Origin: Dolomedes plantarius
Lineage: Eukaryota > Arthropoda > Arachnida > Araneae > Dolomedidae
Direction of reading: 5' to 3'
Length of the DNA: 64,000 nucleotides
NCBI GenBank assembly: GCA_907164885.2
Contig: OU015493.1
Location: 220,959,677 to 221,023,676 of the forward strand
Part shown: positions 45,671-55,890 of the stretch, piece by piece
How positions within the stretch are numbered: the stretch's first letter is position 1
Layout: each line of letters starts with the position of its first letter
Position numbers and translations under genes: made by a program
The notes under the pieces: generated by a model
What the model saw: only the letters and a program-made list of their open reading frames with translations
What the model was told of the DNA's origin: nothing
Database searches by the model: none

Positions 45671-47120
45671 GGGGACGGTGGACCTTCAAACCTAACTTTT
45701 TTTGTTTTGAATGGTTTTGCTTGAAATTTGAATATGTGATTAGTACCATAGATATGTAAAAGTGGTTAAAATTTAAAGATGAAATATTAATAATTTATGA
45801 ATCATGAATTATTAATTATATCAAAAATTGGCCTCATTAAAAACGTTCCAAGCGCATTTCTTTTGCATATAATATGGTCATTTTTATTTACAGGATACCT
45901 TATAGAACTAACAACGAAACTTATTGCTTATTTTAAGCATTCATTAAAAATATAAAGAGAAAAAAACAATAGTGAAAACACCCTTTTTATGACGCAAAAT
46001 ACCTATTAATCATCTTTTCAAGTACAAAATTTAGAAATTCTGAGCTACGAAGCATAATTTTTTTCAATAATATTTATTTGATATACAGTTAAGTATACAA
46101 AACTTAAATTTCAGAGCAATACGATCATTAGAAATGCGCCTGGAGTAGTTTGAATATTCGTATGACATGAAAATTTTTATTTCGATTTTTATTTTATTTT
46201 GAGAAAAACACATTTAAAGTTATTGCTGTTAGTAACCACATAATATCTAAATTAAATACAATGCCTATAACTAGGAAAGTAATCACAGAAATTAAAAATT
46301 CTTTTTGAAACACATTTCTACTCGTCCGTAGTTTCACAATTCAATAAAATAAAATAAAAATCGAATTTTTGGACAAATTTCACAATTTTGAAAGTCCACT
46401 GTCCCGACAATGGACCATGAAACACTCTTTTTTTTATTTATCAACCAATTGCTATGAAATTTTGTATACTTATACAGTGTTGTTTAGAGATGAAAATGCT
46501 AAATTAAAAAAAGATCAGAATGTAATTAATTAAGATATTAATTAAAACCAGTTTGTCAATTACTCTACTTAAAAATGCTCCATGTGCATCAATTTTTGTC
46601 TCAGATATCCAATTTTCTTTCTCAAGCTAACTTTATATAGTTATAATAAATGTTAGTAGTAATATTAGATTTACAGCCATATTTATAAAAACTAGAAAAG
46701 AAATCGATAAAAATAGGTCATTTTATGCAAAATTTTATCAAATTTTTTTTTATTGTAAAAATTTTAAGGTGTTTTAAAATAGTATAATGAATTTATCACT
46801 AATTTTTATTCTAACATATATAAATAATCATTTTATGAAATTTTATGAAAATTCAAGAAACATTATGACGCATGGAACATTTTGAACTTACCGAAACGAC
46901 ATGAAAAGTTTCTTTGAGAAAATAGCATTTAAAGTTTTAATTTAACGTAACATTTCCATTGTTTACGTTTGGAAAAATACTTATAACTCGGTTAATAATG
47001 ATTGGATCAATATAACTTTTTTTTTTTTTTAATTTAAAGCTGATGAGTTGCAGAATCATTTTCTGAAAAAAAAATCGGTTTTGAGACATATTTTTGTCAA
47101 TCTGAAGTTCCATTGTCGCC
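45671..47120. mobile_element. TTAA-flanked MITE, tandem dimer (piggyBac-type?)
   Basis: TTAA lies on both sides (45667-45670 and 47121-47124). The outer ends are GGGGACGGTGGACCTTCAAA and the inverse of GGCGACAATGGAACTTCAGA. At about 46391-46418 two such ends meet (AAAGTCCACTGTCCCGACAA then TGGACCATG), so the insert is two diverged ~720-bp copies sharing a junction. There is no transposase. TTAA specificity suggests piggyBac mobilisation, but the ends do not start with the usual CCC. Confidence 0.75.
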
Positions 47121-47308
47121 TTAAACAAAACCACATTGGTTTTAGCAGCGCTACTCCACGTCGCAACCAGTTGGGAAATATATTGTTCGTTTTTGGTTTA
47201 GCACATTTTAACCCATCATCCCATCAAATCGCGTCGCATTGCCGGCATCTCATCGGTGCGGGCGGTTTTTGTCAGGTTGCAGGAAAATACTCTTTTATGC
47301 CCTGAGCC

Positions 47309-47316
47309 TATAAATA
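47309..47316 (+). promoter_or_regulatory. TATA box of hAT-A (putative)
   Basis: TATAAATA lies 130 bases before a 5' splice donor and about 560 bases before the transposase ATG. It is preceded by GC-rich sequence and conserved, with one change (TATAAATC), in copy 1 near 8752. Location and form fit a core promoter; no transcription evidence is available. Confidence 0.5.
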
Positions 47317-47445
47317 CACGGACCGGGATAATTTGCACTATATTAATTTTGAACGTGTCCATCTCAACAACTGAAAAACAAAGCTTTTTGTCTCTAATTT
47401 TTGTGCTCGATATTGTGATTGCTGACCAACAAAAATATTTCACAG

Positions 47446-47874
47446 GTAAGTAAACTTGATGATATTTTTTCTTTTGAGTGGTTAGCGGTTAGAAATTGAA
47501 ATAATACATTTATGGTTTGACATTTGTTTTAAAAAAAGCTAGGATTCATTACTTAATTCTATTTTAAAGGTTTTTATTTTATTTTGCAAATGTTAAACAT
47601 ATACTACAGGAACAACTGTAAACTTGAATTTTTGAACTGCATCACCTTATTTTTTTAACAGGTACGTGAAATATGGCAATTCAGAAATCGGGAAAATACG
47701 ATTTTTTTTATTAAAGAAAACGTACGGGGATTTGTATTTAAAATATGAACAAAATTAAAATAAAATCGATTTGGAACGTTTCTTTGCAAAAGTCACTCTT
47801 TATCGAGAAACAGCTTAACTTACATTGCGCCATTTTTATAAGTTCTTTACGAAAAGAACCTCATTTTTTTACAG
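47446..47874 (+). other. Putative 5'-UTR intron of hAT-A
   Basis: The donor is CACAG|GTAAGT at 47446 and the acceptor TTTTTTTACAG ends at 47874, directly before the transposase ATG at 47875. A further donor-like CAGGTACGT lies near 47660. Copy 1 keeps the donor (8875) but lost the acceptor. Inferred from splice consensus only. Confidence 0.6.
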
Positions 47875-50385
47875 ATGTCTGATAAACGTAAAAAGTTTTC
47901 TGGGGCCCAATACAGAAAAAGAAAACTTGAAAAAGAAGAATTAGTAAAGAAAGCTTGTGGTTCATTAAAAACATTTTTAATCCCAGCAAGATCGCATGAG
48001 GCGCCATCAAGTTCCAGAGATACAAAAGTGACGGAGACCGAAATCACAAACCCCAAGGAAGATGTTTTAATCGCAGAACCAAGTCTTGAAACCAGTGAAA
48101 CCGTGGCCAAAGATCAGGAAGATTTTCTTCATCTTTCTTATAAAGATGATGTTTATAAGGATCCTAGCTGTTGGCCTTCCGTACTATCTGACAAAATTAA
48201 ATTAACTTTAGTAGAGTTAGGCCCTACCCAACTTACAGAAGCGGATCTAAACTTTCCTGTAAATAAAGATAACAGAGGTTTCTCATCTATTTATTATAAA
48301 AAAAATTAAGTTATGGGGAAATAATTCCAAGAGTTTGGCTAGTGTATTCTAAGTTAAAAGATTGTGTATTTTGTTTTCCTTGCAAATTATTTAAAACTTT
48401 TTCTAGTGCCTTTGTTGAGGGATATAGCGATTGGAGACATTTAACTCAGATTATTGAACGTCATGAAAAATCAAAAAGTCACATTTGTAATACAAAATCT
48501 TGGATTAATTTAATAAATCAATTTCTTCTGAAACAACTACTGATTCTCTAAATGAGAAATTAATAAATATGGAAAAAGATAGATGGGTTTCCGTGTTAAA
48601 AATTCTAATTTATACCGTTAAATTCTTAGCCGGTCAAAATTTGAGTTTTAGAGGCAAAAATAATAAGTTATACGAGCAACGAAATGGAAACTTTTTAAAA
48701 TTAATTGAAGCAATTGCAAAGTTTAATGATACCATATCAGACCACCTCACTAGAATTAGCAGAAATCCATCAAGTATGCCTCATTATTTAGGTGTTCATA
48801 TTCAAAATGAACTTATTTCCCTTTTGGGTCAAAAAATAAGACATGAAATAATTTCGCTCTTAAAAGTTAGTAAATATTATTCTATTATTTTAGATTCCAC
48901 CCCTTATCTAAGTCACCAAGACCAACTTACTGTTGTAGTAAGATTTGTTCTATTAAATAATAAATCAAAGCAAATAGAAATTAGGGAGCATTTTTTGGGA
49001 TTTATTTCAATAGCAGATTCGACAGGACAGGGTTTAACTGATATTTTATTAGATTTTTTGGAGACTCACAACATTTGTTTGGGGGATTTAAGGGGGCAGG
49101 GTTATGATAATGGTCCGAATATGAAGGGTCGCGATAATGGTTTACAAAAAAAAAGTTCTTGACTTAAACCCTAGAGCTTTTTATGTGCCTTGTGCGGCCC
49201 ATAGTTTAAATTTAGTTGTTAATGACGCTGCAAAAGCGTCTTTAGAAATTACAAGCTTTTTTGTAATTGTACAGGAGCTATACGTTTTCTTCTCCACATC
49301 CACTAAACGTTGGAAGGTCTTAAAAAATGAAATCCCAACCTTTAATGCTTAAACCCCTTTCAGATACTACTAGATGGGAAAGCAGAATGGATGCGCTAAA
49401 AGTTCTTAGATACAATCTAACAAAAATATATGATGCTTTATATACCCTCTATTCTGATAATAGTAGAGACTCTGAAACTAGAAACATGGCAAATTCATTA
49501 CTTTTGAAAATTAAGTCGTTTAAATTTATTTGTTCCATTATTACATGGTATAATGTGTTAACAAAAATTAATATCGTAAGTAAAGCTATGCAGGAATCGG
49601 ATGCTATACTACCAAATATTATTTTAATGTTAGACAAACCAAAACATATTTATAGAATATTAGGTCAGATAAAGGTTTTAGTGATATTTTAGAAGAGGCA
49701 AAAAATATTGCAGAAGATATCGATTGCGACCCTTCATTTCCTCTGGTTAATATTGTTAGACCCCGAACAAAAAAACGTTTATGTGACTACGAATGTAAAG
49801 ATGAGGCTCCAAAAAATCCAGAAGACCAATTCAAAATTAATTTTTACTTTGTAATATTGGACACTGCATTATCAAAAATAGAAGAAAGGTTCGAACAAAT
49901 AAAACATCACACAGTTTTCAATTTTCTCAACGACCTAAATAATTTCCTTAAAACAGATAAATCAAATAGGTCTACAAAATGTAAATCTGTGGAAATTATG
50001 TTACATGATCAATTAGAAATGAAAAAGATATTATAGCTGAAGATTTATGCGATGAAATTGACAACGTTGCATCCTTTATTTCCCCTGAAATGAACGCGTT
50101 AAATGTGATTCAATACTTATTTACAAGTAACCTCATCTATCTGTTTCCAAATTTAGTGATTGTCATAAGAATTTTTTTACATTGCCCGTGACTGTGGCTA
50201 GCGGGGAAGGAAGCTTTTCAAAACTTAAAATAATAAAAAATTATTTGAGATCAACAATGGGACAAGAAAGGCTTTCAGACATATCTATTATTAGTATAGA
50301 AAAGGACATTTCGGAAGATATAGATATATCAGATATTATAACAGAATTTGCATTAAAAAAGGCACGAAAAGCAAAGATTTTTTAA
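47875..50385 (+). pseudogene. hAT-A transposase, ZMYM1/TTF-like, frameshifted
   Basis: Starts MSDKRKKFSGAQYRKRK at 47875. Order: basic N-terminus; a TTF-type zinc-binding segment (DCVFCFPCKLF, HEKSKSH, 48342-48551); DUF4371-like core (48569-49162, VRFVLLNNKSKQIEIRE); catalytic C-terminal half (CAAHSLNLVVNDAAK at about 49190); hAT dimerisation region (LPVTVASGEGSFSKLK, 50182-50385). At least five frame breaks (about 48300, 48540, 49140, 49330 and 49685-50180) make it dead. The full span of about 800 codons is normal for the family. Confidence 0.92.
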
Positions 50386-50611
50386 GCTTTTTGACTGTCT
50401 GTTATTAAGTATATGTATTAATAGATATGTGTTGTATGTATTTAAAATAACGTATTCATTTGGTTACTATATCAATACATTAATAATTATTATGTTAGGT
50501 TGTAAAATTAAAAAATAAACTGAATTTATAATATTTTCTGTAATTCGTTGTTTCATTTAAGGTAAAAATTAAATTTCAATTAATCCATAATGTATGAGGG
50601 GGGCGGCAAAA

Positions 50612-50889
50612 TTATTCTCGCACACGGGCGGCAGCTACCCTAGGAACGGCCCTGTATAAATGCTTTTTTTTGCTACGATTTGCTTCTATCTGATAGCCAT
50701 GGTTCTTAACAATAGCTCTAACTCGAATATTCCATGAAAGTAAACTTTTTCTTAGTACTGTCATGTCAATTTTACCCATTCCTCTTCGACCGTTTTCCAA
50801 AGTCCGTTCAGTATTCTGGGATGCCGTTTCCCTAATGATGCCAAAAATAAATTACGATATCGATTCCATAAAGTGCGAACGACCTTCTG
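50612..50889 (-). pseudogene. Rosa-like mariner transposase, C-terminal remnant
   Basis: The minus strand encodes MGKIDMTVLRKSLLSWNIRV and NHGYQIE, matching in style the C-terminus of the element at 58146 (ALLSWKLR). hAT-A entered just before the end of this frame. All catalytic motifs are missing. Confidence 0.75.
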
Positions 50890-50891
50890 TA

Positions 50892-51146
50892 CTTCTTACA
50901 TAATATAATCTAACATGATAACATGATATATATTATACATATATGACATAATATAACCGAAAGGCTATATTATGTCAGCCGTATACTTCTGACATAATAC
51001 AATTTTTACATACAAGAAAAATTATGTGTATTTCCCGCGTAAAAGGAGTTTCACAAAAATGAAATAAATATTTATCAAAAGTCTCTATAATTTAATCTTC
51101 GCCTTCCCTTTGAAATCCATAATTCTGACGCAGATTTCTGTTACTT
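50892..51146. other. Non-coding DNA with hairpin
   Basis: GACATAATATA and TATATTATGTC form an 11-bp stem around ACCGAAAGGC near 50948-50979. The rest has no gene. Confidence 0.6.
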
Positions 51147-51386
51147 ATGGTTACGAATCGGAAGACCATTTCCGGTGCGAAGCGGTTTTATCGGTGTTGG
51201 CTCGATTGCCATCAACCCACCACAGGCACCTCTCACGCGCTCCGAAGGGGAAACTCTAAAACATTTCCCCCTCGGAGTTTCGTAAACAACCCTCCAGCGG
51301 CCCGGAAAAATTATCCCGTACTTGTCGTTATACCGGCGCCTCCAGCTCTGGCCCGTAAAGCTGCCATCAGTCCTGTGTTTGTTGGG

Positions 51387-51390
<4 letters not shown>
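51147..51390. repeat. GC-rich block with inverted relation to 5265 island
   Basis: A moderately GC-rich segment ending CTGTGTTTGTTGGGTATA, the inverse of the left edge of the GC-rich islands at 5268 and 36412. An open plus frame runs through it and the following microsatellite, but it has no domain. It may be another diverged member of the same repeat in opposite orientation. Confidence 0.45.
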
Positions 51391-51419
<29 letters not shown>

Positions 51420-51500
51420 ATGCCAATATGTATATATGTATATATGTATATATATATATATGTATATGTATATATATGTATATCTATATATATAAATGAA
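51387..51500. repeat. (TA)n/(TGTA)n microsatellite
   Basis: Alternating TA and TGTA units between the GC-rich block and the Tigger relic. Confidence 0.92.
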
Positions 51501-51511
51501 AAAGTCCTGAC

Positions 51512-51802
51512 TTATTCACGTATCAACGCCCAGATTGCCAAATTACAAGAAAATTCAATGTTAGACAATGTACTGAACTTCATTGGTTTGAAAACGTCTG
51601 TTAATTTTTTTTGTCGAAGAGAAAAATACCTCTCCCTTGAAACCAAATTACGCCAACGAGTCAGAAAAATGGTGTCAGTTGGGGTCCTGGCAGAGTGTTG
51701 CTCTATGTAGCGTAGCGCTACATCAAATGTCCCCTGTTCGATGTCACCGTCTGCTTCACCTTCACTCTCGTCTGAGACGTTTACAGGTTCGTTCAAAACC
51801 AT
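51512..51802 (-). pseudogene. Tigger-like transposase C-terminal fragment
   Basis: 96 codons on the minus strand: an acidic stretch (SDESEGEADGDIE), then ALRYIEQHS, RWRNLVSRERYFSLRQKKLT and DVFK. The acidic tail plus 'ALRY…EQ' and 'SLRQKKLTDVF' is characteristic of Tigger/jerky-like DDE transposases. The CENP-B and DDE domains are absent. Confidence 0.7.
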
Positions 51803-52112
51803 TTAAACAATCTGTTAATAGCCTAAAATCCAATTGTCGAGCACTGTGACGTATTATTAGAACTTACACTCTACTATACTGTACAAGGCAGCGTTCCGCT
51901 CTCTTATCACCCATTTCGTACCGAGATTTGGTTATGTTTAGACAGACCTAATAAATTAAACTGTGAAATCACACGCAATATGTAATATTTATGTAATCAC
52001 ATGCTATTATGTAATTTAAGTTTACTTTCGGAACGATTTCACTTAATCCGAAAAATTCGTTAATCTGAAAATGGTCTGGTTCCAATCATTTCGGATTATC
52101 GGGACTCTACTG
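51512..52112 (-). mobile_element. Tigger/pogo relic
   Basis: The right end is the inverse of CAGTAGAGTCCCGATAATCC at 52112 followed by TA. A transposase C-terminal piece lies at 51512-51802. The region between (51803-52090) is non-coding, so most of the transposase was deleted. The left terminus was not found; the microsatellite may have replaced it. Confidence 0.75.
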
Positions 52113-52114
52113 TA

Positions 52115-52945
52115 TCTACCTGAATCAGGGGCATTTTCTTTTATAATTTTATCAATCGTTTTTGGAAATATTTACAATTTTTTATAAATTCTTTTCTCGA
52201 CGGAAAAGATTATCGTTCTTTTTCATTTAGAGTACGTCAAAAATGTATACGTGAAGTAAACATGATATGTCAAATGATGTGACACAAAGATTAAGAATAA
52301 TTTCTTTGATATGCATTCGAATGTCACCAAATAATTTTGGTCTCAAGGCACTCGATCGGTGTACTACATGCTAGTGTTACACAAGGATGTGTATGTGTGT
52401 ATACACACACATACACAACTGTAACTGCAAAGGAAATTTAGATGACAATACCTGAAAGCTGGAGGAGTTGCAGAATCCACTCTTTACGGAGAGCAGGTCC
52501 TGGAGGGATTGCTTTCTCTCTGAGCTTCACTAAAATTCAACACTAATGTAAAGGCCAGACAATGTTTCCTGCACACCGAACTACACTTCTAGAGCGAGAT
52601 GGAGCTTGCGCAGTCAAAGTCAGCACGCCATTGGTTAAAAGGAAAGATAAGAGGCAAGAAAGTTTAGAATATTCTTGCATGTCGAATAGTGTTAATTGTT
52701 TTATGGAAAATCATTTTTCATCGATTTGCGTTCGGATCAGATTTAGCTCCGTCTTTGCAGTGCTCTAAATTTTCACCGGGAATTAAAGAGCTGTTCGCTT
52801 CTATTCGATACATTGTGATGCTATTTTTACACCCATTATGTTCCAAATGTAGTTTCAACCCATTAGGTTGTTTGAAGAACTACTTCCCTTAAAAGTAATG
52901 TACTTTCTATGTACATTTCTTTTAAGGGAAGTCTGATATAGATTA
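52115..52945. other. Unassigned DNA with two hairpins
   Basis: A near-palindrome GTGTATGTGTGT/ACACACACATACAC is at about 52391-52418. A stronger stem CTTCCCTTAAAAG…CTTTTAAGGGAAG type is at 52882-52932 with an inner GTAC…GTAC pair. Short plus ORFs near 52562-52892 lack any domain. Confidence 0.5.
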
Positions 52946-53010
52946 CAGAAGGTCGTTCGCACTTTATGGAAACGATTTTGTAATTTGTTTTTGGCGTTTG
53001 CATTTTGAGA
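52946..53010 (+). repeat. Lone Rosa-like mariner terminus
   Basis: TA followed by CAGAAGGTCGTTCGCACTTT then ATGG, the same family as the ends at 44987 and 50889. No opposite end or transposase was found downstream. Confidence 0.7.
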
Positions 53011-54119
53011 TTAAAATTTGGCAACTTCAGAATAATCGTCTGCTATTGTTTTGCTTTGATTGGAATTGAAAAATGAAATATTTATTTTAAAAATGGCTCC
53101 TAAATTTCATAGATGGCTCAAAGGTTAAGTAACTGCCCTTTCCGGGGAGAAATATTCGTATCAACAAATTTCAAAGTGATGTAAAAATTTCGGTTATTGC
53201 ATTTCAAATATTGGTATTTATAATATATTAAATTTGAAAGGGAAAAAAGTCTAACTGAAAGTAAAAACGAAAACATGACCACTAAACCTCATCCTAAGAC
53301 TGTTCGAACGCAGGTAAATATAAAGAAAGTGAAGTCTCTTTCTTGGTGCTTCGTTTTTTTTCGTCGAAGAGTGTATATTCGTATCCTTTAACGAATTTAT
53401 TCCTAGATTTCAAAATTTTACATTTCTTCCTGATATAATGTATTAATTAAAAAATCGATTTCTGAAAAAATAAATGATCTCTCTTTCATTATGATAAAAA
53501 AATCGTAAAATATTTAAAACAATTGAGAAATGAAACCTTTTTAAAAATTGGTAGCTTCTTTTCCACTTGTAATTATGATTTTGTTTTCACTTAAAAATCT
53601 TTACATTATATTTTGTCTTAATTTTTAGGCGTCCTTTCTTGAAACTCTACTCGTTAAAATATTGAATGTGTAATAAAATTTAGAAAATTTTTATAAAATA
53701 CATCAAGCTTTTTTAATAGATATATTTCAGAATATCTCCATACTTTCTCGTTAAAATCTTTTCAATGTATAGCAGCATAGAACAGTGTACTCTATATAAT
53801 AGTGAACTATGAATTACACGTAAAAAAAGTTTTATTTGCAGGAATTCTATTTCTCCTCAAAAAGATTTTATCTGCATTTTCCTGAAATAAGGTTGCTCTC
53901 CTTTCGTTTAAAATGTATTGCTCAGTCAATTGATACTAAAAACTGAAAAAAAAGAAAACTGGCTAAAGTTTCCCAGTTTCTTGAGAAATTAAAATTTTAA
54001 TTATCGATTGATAATATTAGATATTTGTCTTCCGAAAACTGTTCATCGTATTGAAGTTGAATAAAGGTATCATGCGCCTCACGAACACATAACGTAACAA
54101 TTTAATAACATAACTTTAA
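53011..54119. other. AT-rich DNA, no feature seen
   Basis: No credible ORF, terminal repeat or RNA gene. Several A-rich and T-rich stretches. Confidence 0.5.
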
Positions 54120-54950
54120 CAGATCAGATGATAATATGATTACTGCAAGCATAACGCTGTTGTGACGAATTAAAATAATTCGCACAATAAATTAAAATCC
54201 CCGCAGCCGTTAACACCGTTTGCACATCTAACGAACGTCGGACCAGCCCCCGTTGTACGCGTAGCAGGTGATGGTACACTCGGAAGAAAAGAAACGCCAG
54301 ACTGTCTGCAAAAAGTGACACTTGGGCTGAATAGGAATTCGCCACGGCTCGCCAGATTGATGACGCGAGACAGCCCCCAAGACAGGGAAGATGTAGGAAT
54401 TGCAGCTTGCGTTTCAGCAAATAGAAAGTCTCAAAAATGACCACCGTTAGAAGAGCTAACGTTAGAAGAGTTAGAAGAGTTCTCTGGATGGAGCGCCAAA
54501 GTCGAAGATGTGGACGAGAGATAAAAAAAAAGTTAGTTAGCTATCTCCAGAGCTGAGAGGACTACACCGACCATCCAGGGTCGACAAATGCTATACGCGG
54601 ACTTGTGAAGTTGGCGGTTTATTTCTCACGAAGAGAATTTTTAGCTTTAGTTAGGAAGCTTAGTTATATATTGAAGAGATCTCAAGACGATATCATCCGT
54701 CACGATCATCCTGATCTTGCCTCGCAGTAATCCGCTCTGCAGGAAGCGTACATCGAGGGACCTATCGGACTCGATATTATTGAATTAAACGAACTTTATC
54801 TGGCAATTCATCCTAACGAACTCCGTCGCCATCATTGAGGAATAATTATTAATCGTGCAACTGATTACTGAGCATCAATCTCCAATTTTTCTCATCTGAA
54901 TTGTTAATAAATCCGTCTATTTGCCATGTTTTTATTAACTCGCTTTCTTG
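54120..54950. other. Possible solo LTR or unclassified repeat
   Basis: Less AT-rich than its surroundings. It holds TGTTGTGACGAATTAAAATA near 54159, a TATA-like TTATATATTG near 54664, AATAAA near 54907 and a short GTTAGAAGAG tandem near 54440-54480. The order (possible start, TATA, polyadenylation signal) is LTR-like, but no second copy or target duplication is visible. The minus ORF at 54124-54444 is not convincing. Confidence 0.3.
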
Positions 54951-55379
54951 TTTGTTTGTTTGCTTGTGTGTGTGTTTGTCCAGTACAAATCTTGCAATCG
55001 ATTTTTAACTGACTTCCCGACTAGCTAGACATTTGAAACTTTTAGAATAGATCAGAACACGATGGCAATGCATAATTTTAATACATTTAGCCATCTTTAA
55101 TCAGAATAGAATTCGTTTTCAGTTAATTTTTGTTTTGTAGAATTGTACAGCCATCTATCAGCCGGGACGGGAACGAAAAGTTAAACGCAAGTTAATTTCC
55201 AATTCTCGAGTTAAACGGTCTATTATGCATTTGATCATTTTCATTCAAGTTGATGGGATAATTCATCAAAAAAAATTTTTTAAGTATTTTTTAATACAAA
55301 GAACTGTTAAGTTTATATGATTCAACAGAAAATTTAAAAACATGATATATAAAAATTTCTTTCTTTCTTGTAATTATTT
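54951..55379. other. AT-rich DNA with TTTG repeats
   Basis: A (TTTG)n-like stretch lies at 54950-54980. No gene recognised. Confidence 0.45.
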
Positions 55380-55890
55380 AAATTTTCTTGGCTGTGGCTT
55401 TTATTGATTCGATCGCTACCTCGATCAATACGTCACACTGTGTTGCGTTGGCGAACAAAGGTGAACGAAGTGAATACGCAGTGTCACGTTATACGAAGTG
55501 TCACGTTAGGGGCACTTGTGCATGCTGGCAAACCGCCTTGGCGGACGAGTTGCCTCGGACCCGCCATTTGTTATGTGGCCCCACCATTTGTTATGTGGCT
55601 ACACTCCTCCTTAACAGCCGCCCGTTCAACTAGTTGAATCAACTCACCGCCTTGTCTGAAAGAGGCCTAACGGATGAAATGGAACTTCAGCTTCTCAAAG
55701 ATCTTCAGCTTGGTCAAAGTTCAGCTTCTGACATTTGGCAGAGTTCATGCTCAGAGATGGGGTGTTGCGTAGAGGTCCTCAGAGTTCGGCCGCCTCGGTA
55801 TCTTCATCATGTTTTCTTTACCTTTACATTTTTTCTTCGTAATCAACTTTTCATTAAAGTATTGGAATATTTAAAATATTCTTAAAATTA
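55380..55890. other. Moderately GC block, overlapping weak ORFs
   Basis: Three overlapping plus frames (55388-55633, 55404-55637 and 55634-55885) without recognisable domains. Short direct repeats are present: CCATTTGTTATGTGGC twice at 55564-55600, and CTTCAGCTT/TTCAGCTTCT around 55685-55730. It could be LTR or captured-gene debris. I do not call a gene. Confidence 0.35.

Larger units (their letters stand above)
45046..50654 (+). mobile_element. hAT-A, full-length decayed copy
   Basis: The target duplication TATAAATG lies at 45038-45045 and 50655-50662. The ends are CAGGGGCGTTCC and, inverted, CAGGGCCGTTCCTAGGG. Inside are a GC-rich subterminal region, an insertion cluster (45247-47122), a promoter-like region, a 5'-UTR intron, the broken transposase (47875-50385) and AATAAA near 50513. 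This copy is the reference for the interrupted hAT-A at 8461-14215. Confidence 0.94.
44987..50889 (-). mobile_element. Rosa-like mariner relic, interrupted by hAT-A
   Basis: TA precedes CAGAAAGTCGTTCGCACTTT at 44987, and its inverse ends at 50889 before TA (50890-50891). Only about 280 bp belongs to the mariner itself: 44987-45045 and 50655-50889. hAT-A sits in between with its 8-bp duplication. A third lone end of the same family is at 52946. Confidence 0.85.

Noticed and set aside
47446..47480. Treating GTAAGT motifs in general as evidence of host exons
   Set aside because: The best donor/acceptor pair belongs to hAT-A; elsewhere GTAAG motifs sit in repeats with no matching coding exons.
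54124..54444. 106-codon minus-strand ORF
   Set aside because: Lies within a possible LTR, has no domain, and the frame has no supporting context.
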